Shown: piece by piece, positions 1 through 6,668 of the stretch | Numbering within the stretch: position 1 is the first letter of the stretch | How the letters are laid out: every line of letters starts with the position of its first letter | Position numbers and translations under genes: made by a program | Origin: Rubrivivax sp. | GTDB lineage: Bacteria > Pseudomonadota > Gammaproteobacteria > Burkholderiales > Burkholderiaceae | Direction of reading: 5' to 3' | DNA length: 8,428 nucleotides | Assembly (NCBI GenBank): GCA_016790225.1 | Contig: JAEUOZ010000079.1 | Location: 1-8,428 of the forward strand | The notes under the pieces: model-generated | What the model saw: the letters and a program-made list of their open reading frames with translations, nothing else | What the model was told of the DNA's origin: nothing | The model's database searches: none

Positions 1-373
1 CCAGGCGGGCCATCAGCAGCCAGCCCGCCGCCTGCACGAGGAAGGCCCAGACCGCCACCTCGGCTGCCCAGAAGATGGGCATGTAGCGTTCGCGCAGAAA
101 GGCCAGCGCGACGACCGCCCAGGCCACGGCCAGCAAGGCCAGGGGCCAGAGCAGTGCCACCTGCCAGGACCCGTGCGGGGCATGCCCGGCCTTGCGCGCT
201 GCACCGCCGCCAGCATGCCGCGCCACCGAGATCAGCCAGCCCCCGGCAGTGCAGGCCAGCAGCGCGGCCAGAGGCCACCATGCCGTATTGATCGATTCGA
301 ACAGCCGCCAGTAGATGCGCGGCGAGAACATCAGGAAGTCATGCGGCCGGTAGGTCCACCATTCGCTCAGCAT
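1..373 (-). CDS. DUF6064-like multi-pass membrane protein, N-terminal part (cut by window edge)
   Basis: An open frame starts with ATG at 373 and runs off the left edge (124 codons visible). The N-terminus, with a FLMFSPRIYWRLFESIN stretch at residues 13-29, resembles the start of DUF6064 family proteins as I remember them. That family is uncharacterised, so no function is claimed. Three hydrophobic segments are visible (about residues 33-50, 72-93 and 98-122), with a basic loop at 51-66, so it is an inner-membrane protein. It lies 49 bases downstream of the Tat-exported aldo/keto reductase on the same strand, so the two are probably co-transcribed. No clear Shine-Dalgarno precedes the ATG. 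The frame and membrane character are solid; the family name is recognition from memory. Confidence 0.65.
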   Translation of the reverse strand, partial: MLSEWWTYRPHDFLMFSPRIYWRLFESINTAWWPLAALLACTAGGWLISVARHAGGGAARKAGHAPHGSWQVALLWPLALLAVAWAVVALAFLRERYMPIFWAAEVAVWAFLVQAAGWLLMARL

Positions 374-422
374 GGCGCGGGGTCGTGAGGCAGGGCGGCC
401 GGTTGCCAGCGCGGCCTTGGGT

Positions 423-1412
423 TCAGAGGGCCGCCACGTCGGCGGCCATGCGCGCGCGCAGTGCAGCATCCGGCATTGCCCCACGCGCGGCGGCCATGTT
501 CTGGCGCAGGTGATCCGCTCGGCTGGTGGCGGGAATGGCGCAGGTCACCGCGGGGTGGGAGACCACGAATTTCAGCGCGGCCTGCGCCCAGTGCCGGCAA
601 CCGAGCTCGGCTGCCCAGCCGGGCAAGGGATGGCGGGCCAGTTGCGCCAGCAGCGCGCCTTCGCGGAAGGGCCGGTTGACGATCACCGCCACCTGCCGCT
701 CAGCCGCCAGCGGCAGGTGGCGGTTTTCGATCTCGCGGTCCAGAAGGCTGTAGCTGATCTGCAGGAAGTCGATCGACTGGGTGCGCAGGATGCGCTCGAT
801 CTCGTCATGCCGCCGGCCGTGCGAGGTGGTGATGCCCACGTAGCGAAGGGCGCCGCGGGCCTTCATCTCCTGCAGGCGCGGCAGGTGCTCCTGCCAGGCC
901 ACGAGGTTGTGCACCTGCATCAGGTCGAAGCGCGGCACGCCCCAGTGGCCGCGCGAAGCCTCCATCTGCGCAGCACCCCGCGCCACATCGCCGATCCATA
1001 CCTTCTCGGCCGAAAACAGCGAGGCAGGCATGCCCAGCGCCTTCAAGGCCAGGCCGATGGTGGGCTGGGACGAACCGTACATCGGGCTGGAGTCGATCAG
1101 GCGTCCGCCCTCGGCGAAGAACGCGCGCATCACCTCCATGCTGGCCTGCTGCCCGGCGCGGTCCGTGCCGACGTTGAAGGTGATCCAGCTGCCCAGGCCC
1201 ACCAGGGGCAGACGCTCGCCGGACTTGGGGATGGGGCGTGTCAGCGGTGGGGCGGAGGTGGGCGCAGGGGTCTGCGCGGCGGCGGGTGCCGGGCTGAACC
1301 AGCCCAGGGCTGAGGTCGCCGCCGCGCCGCCGAGCGAACCCAGCAGCGCGAGTGACCGGCGGCGGCTGGGTGCGCCGATGCGTGGCGGGGAATTGGAAGG
1401 CTGGTGTGCCAC
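423..1412 (-). CDS. Tat-exported aldo/keto reductase
   Basis: This is a 329-residue NAD(P)H-dependent oxidoreductase of the aldo/keto reductase superfamily. The start is GTG at 1412, with a GGAG Shine-Dalgarno 8 bases upstream; this start is needed to include the signal. Residues 17-40 form a twin-arginine signal (SRRRSLALLG followed by an Ala/Gly-rich hydrophobic run), probably cleaved near AAA/Q at 46-47, so the enzyme should fold with its cofactor in the cytoplasm and act in the periplasm. The AKR catalytic tetrad is present: D107 and Y112 (IDSSPMYGSS), K137 (AEKVW) and H168 (DLMQVHN). The C-terminal half keeps the barrel pattern, ending in the cofactor-side AIPATSRADHLRQN segment. Substrate unknown. 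It is probably first gene of a unit with the DUF6064-like protein. Repeat B lies 84 bases upstream. Confidence 0.9.
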   Translation of the reverse strand: MAHQPSNSPPRIGAPSRRRSLALLGSLGGAAATSALGWFSPAPAAAQTPAPTSAPPLTRPIPKSGERLPLVGLGSWITFNVGTDRAGQQASMEVMRAFFAEGGRLIDSSPMYGSSQPTIGLALKALGMPASLFSAEKVWIGDVARGAAQMEASRGHWGVPRFDLMQVHNLVAWQEHLPRLQEMKARGALRYVGITTSHGRRHDEIERILRTQSIDFLQISYSLLDREIENRHLPLAAERQVAVIVNRPFREGALLAQLARHPLPGWAAELGCRHWAQAALKFVVSHPAVTCAIPATSRADHLRQNMAAARGAMPDAALRARMAADVAAL

Positions 1413-1496
1413 GAGGCGGACTCCAGGGTCTCACTCGATGCTCTGCACCTGATCTTCGAGTGCGAAGCCAAGTGCTTGTCGTGTCATCAGGTTTGA
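1413..1496 (-). promoter_or_regulatory. Leader of the aldo/keto reductase gene
   Basis: This is the 84-base stretch between repeat B copy 1 and the GTG start of the aldo/keto reductase. It contains the GGAG ribosome-binding site (about 1420-1423 on the complementary strand) and a small perfect hairpin, CTTCG-AGTG-CGAAG, at 1454-1467. I see no convincing -35/-10 pair, so the promoter may lie inside repeat B or be of a non-housekeeping type. Confidence 0.35.
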
Positions 1497-1692
1497 TTGG
1501 CCTGGTCCGGGAAACCCCACAGCGAACCCCACATGTCGGGCAGGCAGCGATTCGTTCTGTGACCGGCTGTCGGCTGGCATCCCAGCAGAAGGAATGTAGC
1601 TTCTCCCGCCCGCCTCATGCATGCCTCACACCGCGCCGCCTTCGTGCGAGGTGCCTGAAACCTGACACTCGCCAAACCACGCGGTTGGCCAT
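1497..1692. repeat. Dispersed repeat B, copy 1 (196 bp)
   Basis: This aligns without gaps to 7248-7443, with 14 mismatches in 196 positions by hand count (about 93 %). Both copies begin with TTGGCCTGGTCC and end with GGTTGGCCAT, and the similarity stops abruptly at both ends. Internal hairpins are shared: CCGGC-TGTCG-GCTGG near 1563-1577, where copy 2 has GCCGG so the pair is kept as a wobble here; GCGAGGTG...CACTCGC around 1646-1672; and the end palindrome around CCAAACCACGCGGTTGG. Short minus-strand frames starting MANRVVWRV exist in both copies but diverge downstream. I read it as a non-coding repeat. It contains no transposase, and I see no clear terminal inverted repeat or target-site duplication. 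Confidence 0.93.
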
Positions 1693-1896
1693 GAAGCGAC
1701 GTTTACCGCGGCCCGGCGGTGTACCGATGAACGCCACCTGCTTCTGCATTGCCGACGCGGGAGCCTGCATCGTCAAGGTCGGGCAGTGCTGCGCTTGCGA
1801 TCGGCAGCGGCGCCCGTACGCTTGCAGCGCGCAGGCATACGAATGCTTGGCCTTGCGCTCGATCTTGCAAGGGCCAGGTGACAGACCGCCCTGGTG
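1693..1896. other. Orphan intergenic stretch between repeat B and a truncated hydrolase gene
   Basis: These 204 bases join repeat B copy 1 to the broken end of the serine hydrolase fragment. Minus-strand frames stay open across it, but no translation resembles a protein family I know, and the residues continuing the hydrolase frame (from about TRAVCHLALARSS on) do not look like a beta-lactamase. Its right edge marks where gene similarity is lost. I see no tRNA, terminator with a T-run or recognisable insertion sequence in it. Confidence 0.5.
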
Positions 1897-2126
1897 CAAC
1901 CCAGCGCCCCAACCAGGGTGGCGGTCATCGACTTGGCCACCGAGCCCAGGTGCCAGCGGTCCTGCGGCCTCACCGCATCCTGGGAGCCCTGCGTGGGCAG
2001 GCCTTCCACGCGCAGCACCAGCTCGCCCTGGTCCAGCACCGCTGCGCCGGCGGCCGGGGCGCCCCTGTCAGTGCGAATGGCCGCCAGCGCTGGCACGATC
2101 TCGCTCAACCGGACGGCTCGTGGCAT
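1897..2126 (-). pseudogene. Truncated serine hydrolase / class C beta-lactamase-like N-terminal fragment
   Basis: The frame starting with ATG at 2126 encodes a typical front end of the beta-lactamase (PF00144) family. After a short helix (residues 7-17) come GAPAAGAAVLDQGELVL, then RWHLGSVAKSMTATLVG carrying the SxxK nucleophile motif S62-V-A-K65. Family members normally continue for 300 or more residues with a YxN and a KTG/HxG motif. Here the similarity ends at about residue 73-76 (near 1900) and the frame runs into unrelated sequence and repeat B. The start lies inside the 3' end of the upstream hydrolase gene (59-base overlap), so it was probably the last gene of that operon. Without the rest of the fold it cannot be an active enzyme. 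It could alternatively be a gene fusion scar left by a deletion. Confidence 0.75.
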
Positions 2127-3186
2127 CGACCATCAGGCGCCACAGGCGCTGGTGGTGGTCGCGCAGGCCATCCTTGCCGAAGGCCACGGCCCAGGCGATG
2201 GACAGAGCGTCGCGCCCGGTGTCGTTGCGCGACACCACGGCCAGCCCGCGGGCGCGGTCCACCAGCAGGTACTGGCCCCGCCAGCCATCGGCCCACGCGG
2301 TGCCCGAGCGGCCATCCAGCCACCATAGCAGCCCGTAGCCATCAAACGGCGCCGGCCCTGTCAGCCGCGCCTGCGAGGTCAGGCTGGCCTCCACCCACTG
2401 CGCCGGCAGCACCTGCCGGCCCTGCCAGCGGCCCTGCTGCGCGAACAGGGCGCCAAAGCGGGCCAGGTCGGAGGCGCTCATGAAGATGACGAACTGCCGG
2501 TAACGCGAGCGCTCGGCGTCGCGGTAGATGACGTGCTCGGGCCGGAAGCTGCGCATGCCAGTGGGGACCGCGATCCAGTCGTGCAGGGCCTGGCCGATGC
2601 CCAGGCCGGTGCGGGCCTCGAAGATGGCGCCCAGCACGTTGAAGTCCCAGTTGTTGTAGTAGAAGTACTCGCCAGGTGCGTACTGCCCGCGTTGCGGGCG
2701 GCCATCGCGCATGGCCTGGGTTTCTCCGGCGGCCTGCAGGTACACGCCCGAGCGCGACTGCAGCAGCTGCCGCACGGTGGCCGAGCGCTCCACGGCCGTG
2801 AGCGGTGTGGCCGGCTCATCGATGCCGATCGCGGCCAGCGTGTCGTCCAGCCGCATCAGGCCCCGCTCCACTGCGATGCCCACCAGGGCCCCCAGCAGGC
2901 TCTTGCGCACCGAGTGCGTGTTGATCGGCAGGTCGGCCTCGCCCCAGCGGGTGATCTCCCGCTCGCCGGCCATGGCCACGAAGGCGTCGAAGGCGGTCTG
3001 CGTGGCCAGGAAGCGGTGCGCCTCCTCGACGGCCGGCGGATGCAGCAGCGTGGCTTGCCGCAGCGGCGTGCCGGGCTCCACGGGCGCCACGCGGATGGCG
3101 CAGCCGGCCAGGGGCAGCGCCAGGCAGCAGGCCAGCCGGCGCAGCCAGCGGCCCGACGGCGATGGCGTTGCTTTGCGCGCGCTCAT
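2068..3186 (-). CDS. Lipoprotein serine hydrolase, beta-lactamase (PF00144) family
   Basis: This 372-residue exported hydrolase belongs to the class C beta-lactamase / penicillin-binding / esterase superfamily. The N-terminus is a type II signal with lipobox LAGC at 26-29, so C29 would be lipidated and the protein membrane-anchored in the periplasm. The nucleophile motif SVRK (S92, K95) lies in NTHSVRKSLLGALVG. The second motif is YNN at 177-179. A GWRGQ segment at 301-305 occupies the place of the third (KTG/HxG-like) motif. True beta-lactamase activity cannot be claimed; many relatives are esterases or peptidases. The ATG overlaps the stop of the S41 peptidase gene as ATGA, indicating translational coupling. 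The last residues (from about 356) overlap the start of a second hydrolase fragment and look atypical, so the original 3' end may be altered. Confidence 0.9.
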   Translation of the reverse strand: MSARKATPSPSGRWLRRLACCLALPLAGCAIRVAPVEPGTPLRQATLLHPPAVEEAHRFLATQTAFDAFVAMAGEREITRWGEADLPINTHSVRKSLLGALVGIAVERGLMRLDDTLAAIGIDEPATPLTAVERSATVRQLLQSRSGVYLQAAGETQAMRDGRPQRGQYAPGEYFYYNNWDFNVLGAIFEARTGLGIGQALHDWIAVPTGMRSFRPEHVIYRDAERSRYRQFVIFMSASDLARFGALFAQQGRWQGRQVLPAQWVEASLTSQARLTGPAPFDGYGLLWWLDGRSGTAWADGWRGQYLLVDRARGLAVVSRNDTGRDALSIAWAVAFGKDGLRDHHQRLWRLMVDATSRPVERDRASAGGHSH

Positions 3187-4748
3187 CGCGTGCCGCCGCT
3201 GCGGTGCTGCGCCTCGCGCTGCAGCCAGGCGCGGGCGGCGTCCAGCGTGGTGTCGTGGCCCACCTGGGCGTCGGCAAAGCGCGGCAGCACCAGCACGTCG
3301 GGCCAGACGCCGGCATCCGGCGGGTCGCCCGGCGCGAAGGTGGCCACCAGCGGGATGTCCACCGCCACGCCCGAGGCCGGCAAGGTCAGCCAGGCGATCT
3401 GGCCGCCGTTCAGCCCGCGCAGCGAGCCTCCCGTGGGCTGGCCCATCAGGGTGGCGGTGCCCAAGCGCTGCAGGTCGCGCGCGAGCAGGAAGCCGGCCGA
3501 GCTGTTCTGCGGCCCAACCAGGGCCAGCACCTGGCCCGCGAAACGCGGTGCCGCCGGCGCGATGACCACGGGCGCCAGATCCGGCATCAACCAGTTGCGG
3601 CCCGGGCCTTTGCTCACCTGGCCCGTGCGGTCGAAGAAGCCGAAGTCCCAGGTCTCCAGGAAGCGCGCCAGCCCGTACGGCGCGCGCTCGTAGGCCGACT
3701 CGCGCCGCCCGCCTGGCTGGGTGAAGGGCGCGGTCAACAGATGGGCCAGCAAGGCACGGCCGAAGCCGTCGTTGCCACCTTCGTTGGCGCGCAGGTCGAT
3801 GATCAGCTGCCGCACCTGCTGCTCGGCCAGCCGCGTGAAGGCCTGCGACAGCCAGGCGTTGCCGTCGAAGGCCCGGTCCCAGAGCGCGAAGGTGGGCAGG
3901 GTCATCACGGCCAGGCCGCCGTCGATGGTCAGGCTCCAGGCGTTCGAGGCCGCGCCGTGGCCGGTGGCCTGTAGCGCGGCCGTGCGCTGCGCGGCCGTCA
4001 GCGGCGGCACGGCCACCGTGCGCTCGGCGGCCCGGGCGCCAGGCGCCAGCACGCGCACGCGCCAGCCACCCTCACCGGGCGGGAACAGCAGCGGGAACAG
4101 GCGCTGCATGGCGCCGCCGTTGTTGTCGTCGTCGAGCTGCGACAGGCGCTTGCCGTCGGCGCTGCCGTCGGCGCGCAGGTAGGGCAGCAGCGCGGCGGCG
4201 ATCTCGGCCGGCGTGCGGCCGTCGATGGCCGTCAACTCGCTGCCGGCGGCGATCTCGGGCACGGCGCTGGCCAGCACCAGCACGCGGCCCTCCAGCCAGC
4301 GCAGCACCAGGGGCAGGGTCTGGCGCGTCACCAGGGCCTGCACGGCCGACGACTGGTTGTAGCGGCTCACCCACGTGTGCCCGCAGCGCACGGCAGCGGC
4401 GATGCGGCTGGCCAGCAGCACCATCTGCGCACGGCTGGCGCCCTGCGCCACTGCCGCTTGGGCGGCGTCGAACTCGTCGCTGATCTGCGCTGGCGTGGCG
4501 TGGCGGTACAGGCCGGGGTGCAGTTCGGTCAGCGCTCGCTGCAGGATGCGCAGGTCGCGCTGGGCCTCGGCGGCGCTCAGCTCGGGGGCCGGCTGGGCCT
4601 GGGCGGTGCTGGCCAGCAGGCCGAGCAGGCCGAGCCACAAGGCGCCGGCGGCCAGGGCGCGGCGCGGGGCCAGGGCGTTCAGCCAGCACGGCAGTGCAGG
4701 CGGTGGCGGCGAAGGCCGCAGGTGACGCAGCAGGGATGGAACGGTCAT
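3183..4748 (-). CDS. Secreted S41 family (tail-specific protease-like) peptidase
   Basis: With the ATG at 4748 this is a 521-residue serine peptidase of MEROPS family S41. A signal peptide with RRALAAGALWLGLLGLLA ends near AQA/Q at about residue 51, after an unusually long n-region. The catalytic-domain landmarks are CGHTW (H124), the substrate-cradle strand IIDLRANEGG at 316-325, the nucleophile block QNSSAGFLLARDL with S417 the likely catalytic serine, and GQPTGGS at 436-442. No PDZ domain is obvious. The frame is open back to GTG at 4877, but that would overlap the regulator gene and put 43 non-signal residues in front, so 4748 is preferred; ATG at 4802 remains possible. The 115-base gap to the regulator contains an imperfect inverted repeat at 4807-4827 that could be an operator. 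It is coupled by ATGA to the lipoprotein hydrolase. Confidence 0.9.
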   Translation of the reverse strand: MTVPSLLRHLRPSPPPPALPCWLNALAPRRALAAGALWLGLLGLLASTAQAQPAPELSAAEAQRDLRILQRALTELHPGLYRHATPAQISDEFDAAQAAVAQGASRAQMVLLASRIAAAVRCGHTWVSRYNQSSAVQALVTRQTLPLVLRWLEGRVLVLASAVPEIAAGSELTAIDGRTPAEIAAALLPYLRADGSADGKRLSQLDDDNNGGAMQRLFPLLFPPGEGGWRVRVLAPGARAAERTVAVPPLTAAQRTAALQATGHGAASNAWSLTIDGGLAVMTLPTFALWDRAFDGNAWLSQAFTRLAEQQVRQLIIDLRANEGGNDGFGRALLAHLLTAPFTQPGGRRESAYERAPYGLARFLETWDFGFFDRTGQVSKGPGRNWLMPDLAPVVIAPAAPRFAGQVLALVGPQNSSAGFLLARDLQRLGTATLMGQPTGGSLRGLNGGQIAWLTLPASGVAVDIPLVATFAPGDPPDAGVWPDVLVLPRFADAQVGHDTTLDAARAWLQREAQHRSGGTR

Positions 4749-4863
4749 GGTTGCAGGCCGCCTGGCCAGGGAAATGGCGCGTCGAGCGCGGTGCCTGAGC
4801 ATCACCGTCGGGCGTACCCGGCGCGACCCAAAGTCGCCCATGTGCCTGTCGGACTTGATGTTT

Positions 4864-6009
4864 TCATCTTTTGGCACGTATCCAGGCCGTCGGCGTGAGC
4901 CCGGTGTGGTTCTTGAAGACGCGGTTGAAGGTGGACTTCGAGGCGAAGCCGGCGTCCAGCGCCAGTTGCAGCATGCCAGGCGGGTCGGTGCCCGCCTCGG
5001 CCAGGCGTTGGCACACCCACTCCACTCGCAGGCCGCCGATCACGTCGCTGAAGTTCTGGCCCAGCCCCTCGTTGAAGGCGCGCGAGAGGTAGTTGGTGTT
5101 GGTGCCCAGCCGGCGGGCCAGGCTCTCCAGGCTGAGCTCTGGGTCGCGCCACCAGCCTTCGGCGGCGGTGCGCGCGCGCCAGGCCTTGCCCTGCTGCCGC
5201 CAGTCGATGGCGGCGGCACCCGCGGCGGTGCGCGCCTGCGGCCCGGCCGCGGGGGCGGCAGGCAAGGCTGGCTCGGGCTCGGGCGCGGGCGGCTGCAGCG
5301 GATGCGCGGGCTGCACGTGGCGCCAGGCTTCCAGCCCCAAAGCCACGACGAGCAGGGCCAGCGCCAGGTACAGGCCGAAGCGGTCGAAGTAGTCCAGCCG
5401 CCACACGGCGGTGGCCAACTCGTAAGGCCCGCTCAGCAGCACCCAGGCCACCAGGCCCAGCAGCAGAGCGCGCAGCGCGGTGAAGCGGTGCTCGTCGGCA
5501 TTGCTGACGTGCTGTGCTAGCCAGGCCTGGTAGTCAGCCTGGCGGCCGAAGGCCTTGCGGAGATACATGGCCAGCGACAGCAGGCCCAGCAGGGTGAGGG
5601 CCGGCGCGATGAAGGGTTCGTGGACCCGCGCGTTCCAGTCGTTCTTCCACGCCAACGGCTGCACGAAGCACAGGCTGGCGTAGACCAGTGCCAGCACCGG
5701 GGGCAGCAGGTGCCAGCCCCAGCCGTGTGGCAGCTCCCTGCTGGTGCGCTGCTGTACGTGGAGCCACAGCAGCGGGCCCAGTGCCAGTGGGTGGTCGAAG
5801 GGCGCGAAACTGAGCCAGGGATGGGTGTCGTAGAAGCCGGCGTATCCCAGGGCGTAGGGCGCGATCTTCAGCGCCATCACCACCAGCAGGGTGGCCACCC
5901 AGCGGTTGGCATGGCGGAGCGCGGGCCGCGCGAGAAGGGCCGCGGCCACGCCCAAGGCGAACAGACCGCCCAGGCCGAGCGTGGTGCTCCAGGGTTCGAA
6001 ACGGATCAT
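4864..6009 (-). CDS. Membrane-anchored AraC family transcriptional regulator
   Basis: This is a 381-residue regulator with a sensory membrane half and a cytoplasmic DNA-binding half. Hydrophobic segments lie at about residues 11-28, 38-59, 72-86, 99-119, 133-151, 180-199 and 211-228. A Pro/Ala/Glu-rich linker (233-265) follows, then an AraC DNA-binding domain: first helix-turn-helix at about 292-312 (LSLESLARRLGTNTNYLSRA) and second at about 343-367 (LQLALDAGFASKSTFNRVFK), ending LTPTAWIRAKR. The start at 6009 is chosen because it overlaps the stop of the preceding gene as ATGA; the frame stays open to 6033. Being upstream of two exported hydrolase genes on the same strand, it probably senses an envelope signal and controls this operon; that is inference from context. 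Confidence 0.94.
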   Translation of the reverse strand: MIRFEPWSTTLGLGGLFALGVAAALLARPALRHANRWVATLLVVMALKIAPYALGYAGFYDTHPWLSFAPFDHPLALGPLLWLHVQQRTSRELPHGWGWHLLPPVLALVYASLCFVQPLAWKNDWNARVHEPFIAPALTLLGLLSLAMYLRKAFGRQADYQAWLAQHVSNADEHRFTALRALLLGLVAWVLLSGPYELATAVWRLDYFDRFGLYLALALLVVALGLEAWRHVQPAHPLQPPAPEPEPALPAAPAAGPQARTAAGAAAIDWRQQGKAWRARTAAEGWWRDPELSLESLARRLGTNTNYLSRAFNEGLGQNFSDVIGGLRVEWVCQRLAEAGTDPPGMLQLALDAGFASKSTFNRVFKNHTGLTPTAWIRAKR

Positions 6010-6395
6010 GCGTGCAGCCAGCGCGCGGGCCACGACCAGAAGGCCAGCAGGGCCAGCAGCACCGTGGCGGCCAGGTCTTTCTCGCCGTCCAGTCGCCCCC
6101 GGGTCGCGCTCGGCGAGGCGGCGGCCAGGCAGGCGGCCAGGCAGGCGGCCAGGCAGGCGGCCAGGCTTGGGGCCGTCCGCAGCGCCCAGTGGGCCTGGGC
6201 CAGCCGGCGCCCGGGCGCGGGCAAGGGTGGCGCGTTGGCCGGCAGGGGGGCCAGCACCCGCTCGGCAAAGCCATCGTCGGCCGGCTCGGGACCGTCGGCG
6301 AAGTGCCGTTGCAGCAGCAGGCCGAAGGCGTCGGGCGAGTTGGCGACCCGATCGGCGGGGTTGGTGGGGTTGGCGGGTGGGGTGGTTCGATTCAT
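6006..6395 (-). CDS. Anti-sigma-factor-like small membrane protein
   Basis: This 129-residue protein precedes the AraC regulator, with an ATGA overlap at 6006-6009. The N-terminal half is Pro-rich and contains FGLLLQRHFADGPEPADDGF and ERVLAPLPA. This pattern resembles small proteins encoded after ECF sigma factors as I remember them; family membership is not proven. Hydrophobic segments lie at about 77-93 and 106-122. The first consists largely of a four-residue repeat (A-A-C-L) encoded by a 12-bp tandem repeat. The start at 6395 is preferred over ATG at 6410 because it overlaps the stop of an upstream reading frame as ATGA. No good Shine-Dalgarno is visible, in line with translational coupling. 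No sigma factor gene remains next to it, so it may be an orphan. Confidence 0.72.
   Translation of the reverse strand: MNRTTPPANPTNPADRVANSPDAFGLLLQRHFADGPEPADDGFAERVLAPLPANAPPLPAPGRRLAQAHWALRTAPSLAACLAACLAACLAAASPSATRGRLDGEKDLAATVLLALLAFWSWPARWLHA
6123..6165. repeat. 12-bp tandem repeat, about 3.6 copies, inside the anti-sigma-like gene
   Basis: The unit GGCCAGGCAGGC occurs perfectly three times (6123-6158), plus seven further bases. It is in frame with the minus-strand gene and encodes the A-A-C-L periodicity within a hydrophobic segment at residues 79-93. Perfect identity of the units suggests recent slippage; each unit gained or lost would change the protein by exactly four residues without breaking the frame. 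Confidence 0.95.
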
Positions 6396-6480
6396 GCCGG
6401 AGGTTCCCATGACGTCAGCCGTGCGCGCAGATGCTCGTCCAACGGTGGTGGCCGGCAGCGGCCGGCCAGGAACGGGCGTT
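6392..6480 (-). pseudogene. 3' remnant of a lost upstream gene, possibly an ECF sigma factor
   Basis: A minus-strand frame ends PLDEHLRARLTSWEPPA with a TGA at 6394-6392 that overlaps the ATG of the anti-sigma-like gene (ATGA), the same coupling seen between the following genes. Reading upstream, the frame loses protein-like character around 6480 and enters the palindromic elements, with no start codon or sigma-factor domains. The tail is too short to assign by itself. The sigma-factor idea rests on the anti-sigma-like neighbour and the gene order usual for such pairs. It may equally be a chance open frame. Confidence 0.33.
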
Positions 6481-6517
6481 GGAGATTCTGGTGCCTTCGA
6501 GTTCGACCACCTCGCGT

Positions 6518-6617
6518 GCCAAGGCCGGTGGGCGCCCTCCCGCTCCATGTCTCCCGGGTCGGACTGCGCCCGACCCTCCTCCTTCACTTCCGCGGGAGGG
6601 CGCCCACCGACCTTGGC
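6518..6617 (-). repeat. Palindromic two-stem element, copy 1
   Basis: The outer arms at 6518-6543 and 6592-6617 are 26 bases each and complementary at 25 positions; the single mismatch is at position 8 from the outside. Inside, read on the minus strand, come GGAAGTGAAGGAGGA, an inner perfect 7-bp hairpin (GGGTCGG...CCGACCC, 6556-6562/6570-6576) and GGGAGACATGGA. The same loop sequences recur in copy 2 with partly different arms that still pair. No terminator T-run follows. It has no coding function that I can support. Confidence 0.9.
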
Positions 6618-6668
6618 CAGCCGACGACCTGGCTTTCGTCGTTGGAGCGTCCAACCAAGCCGCCTGCT
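6618..6668. other. Spacer with small hairpins between the two palindromic elements
   Basis: This 51-base spacer itself folds. GTTGGA-GCG-TCCAAC near 6643-6657 is a 6-bp hairpin, flanked by GGCTT and AAGCC, which are also complementary. CGACGA and TCGTCG pair as an alternative. It may be the joint of a composite, BIME-like unit made of the two elements around it. Confidence 0.5.

Noticed and set aside
372..1313. A 313-residue plus-strand frame
   Set aside because: It is a shadow of the aldo/keto reductase gene, an effect of high GC content.
1497..1692. Integron attC site in repeat B (right end GGTTGGCCAT, hairpins, toxin-antitoxin neighbours)
   Set aside because: No GTTRRRY/RYYYAAC core pair in the right arrangement could be found, and no integrase is present in the window.
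1615..1899. Small protein starting in or crossing repeat B (MANRVVWRV... and related frames)
   Set aside because: The frame is not kept between the two copies and its end differs; it more likely reflects absence of stops at high GC.
1352..2338. Long plus-strand frames across the repeat B region
   Set aside because: They are low-complexity Arg/Pro/Ala translations overlapping supported minus-strand genes, with no recognisable domain.
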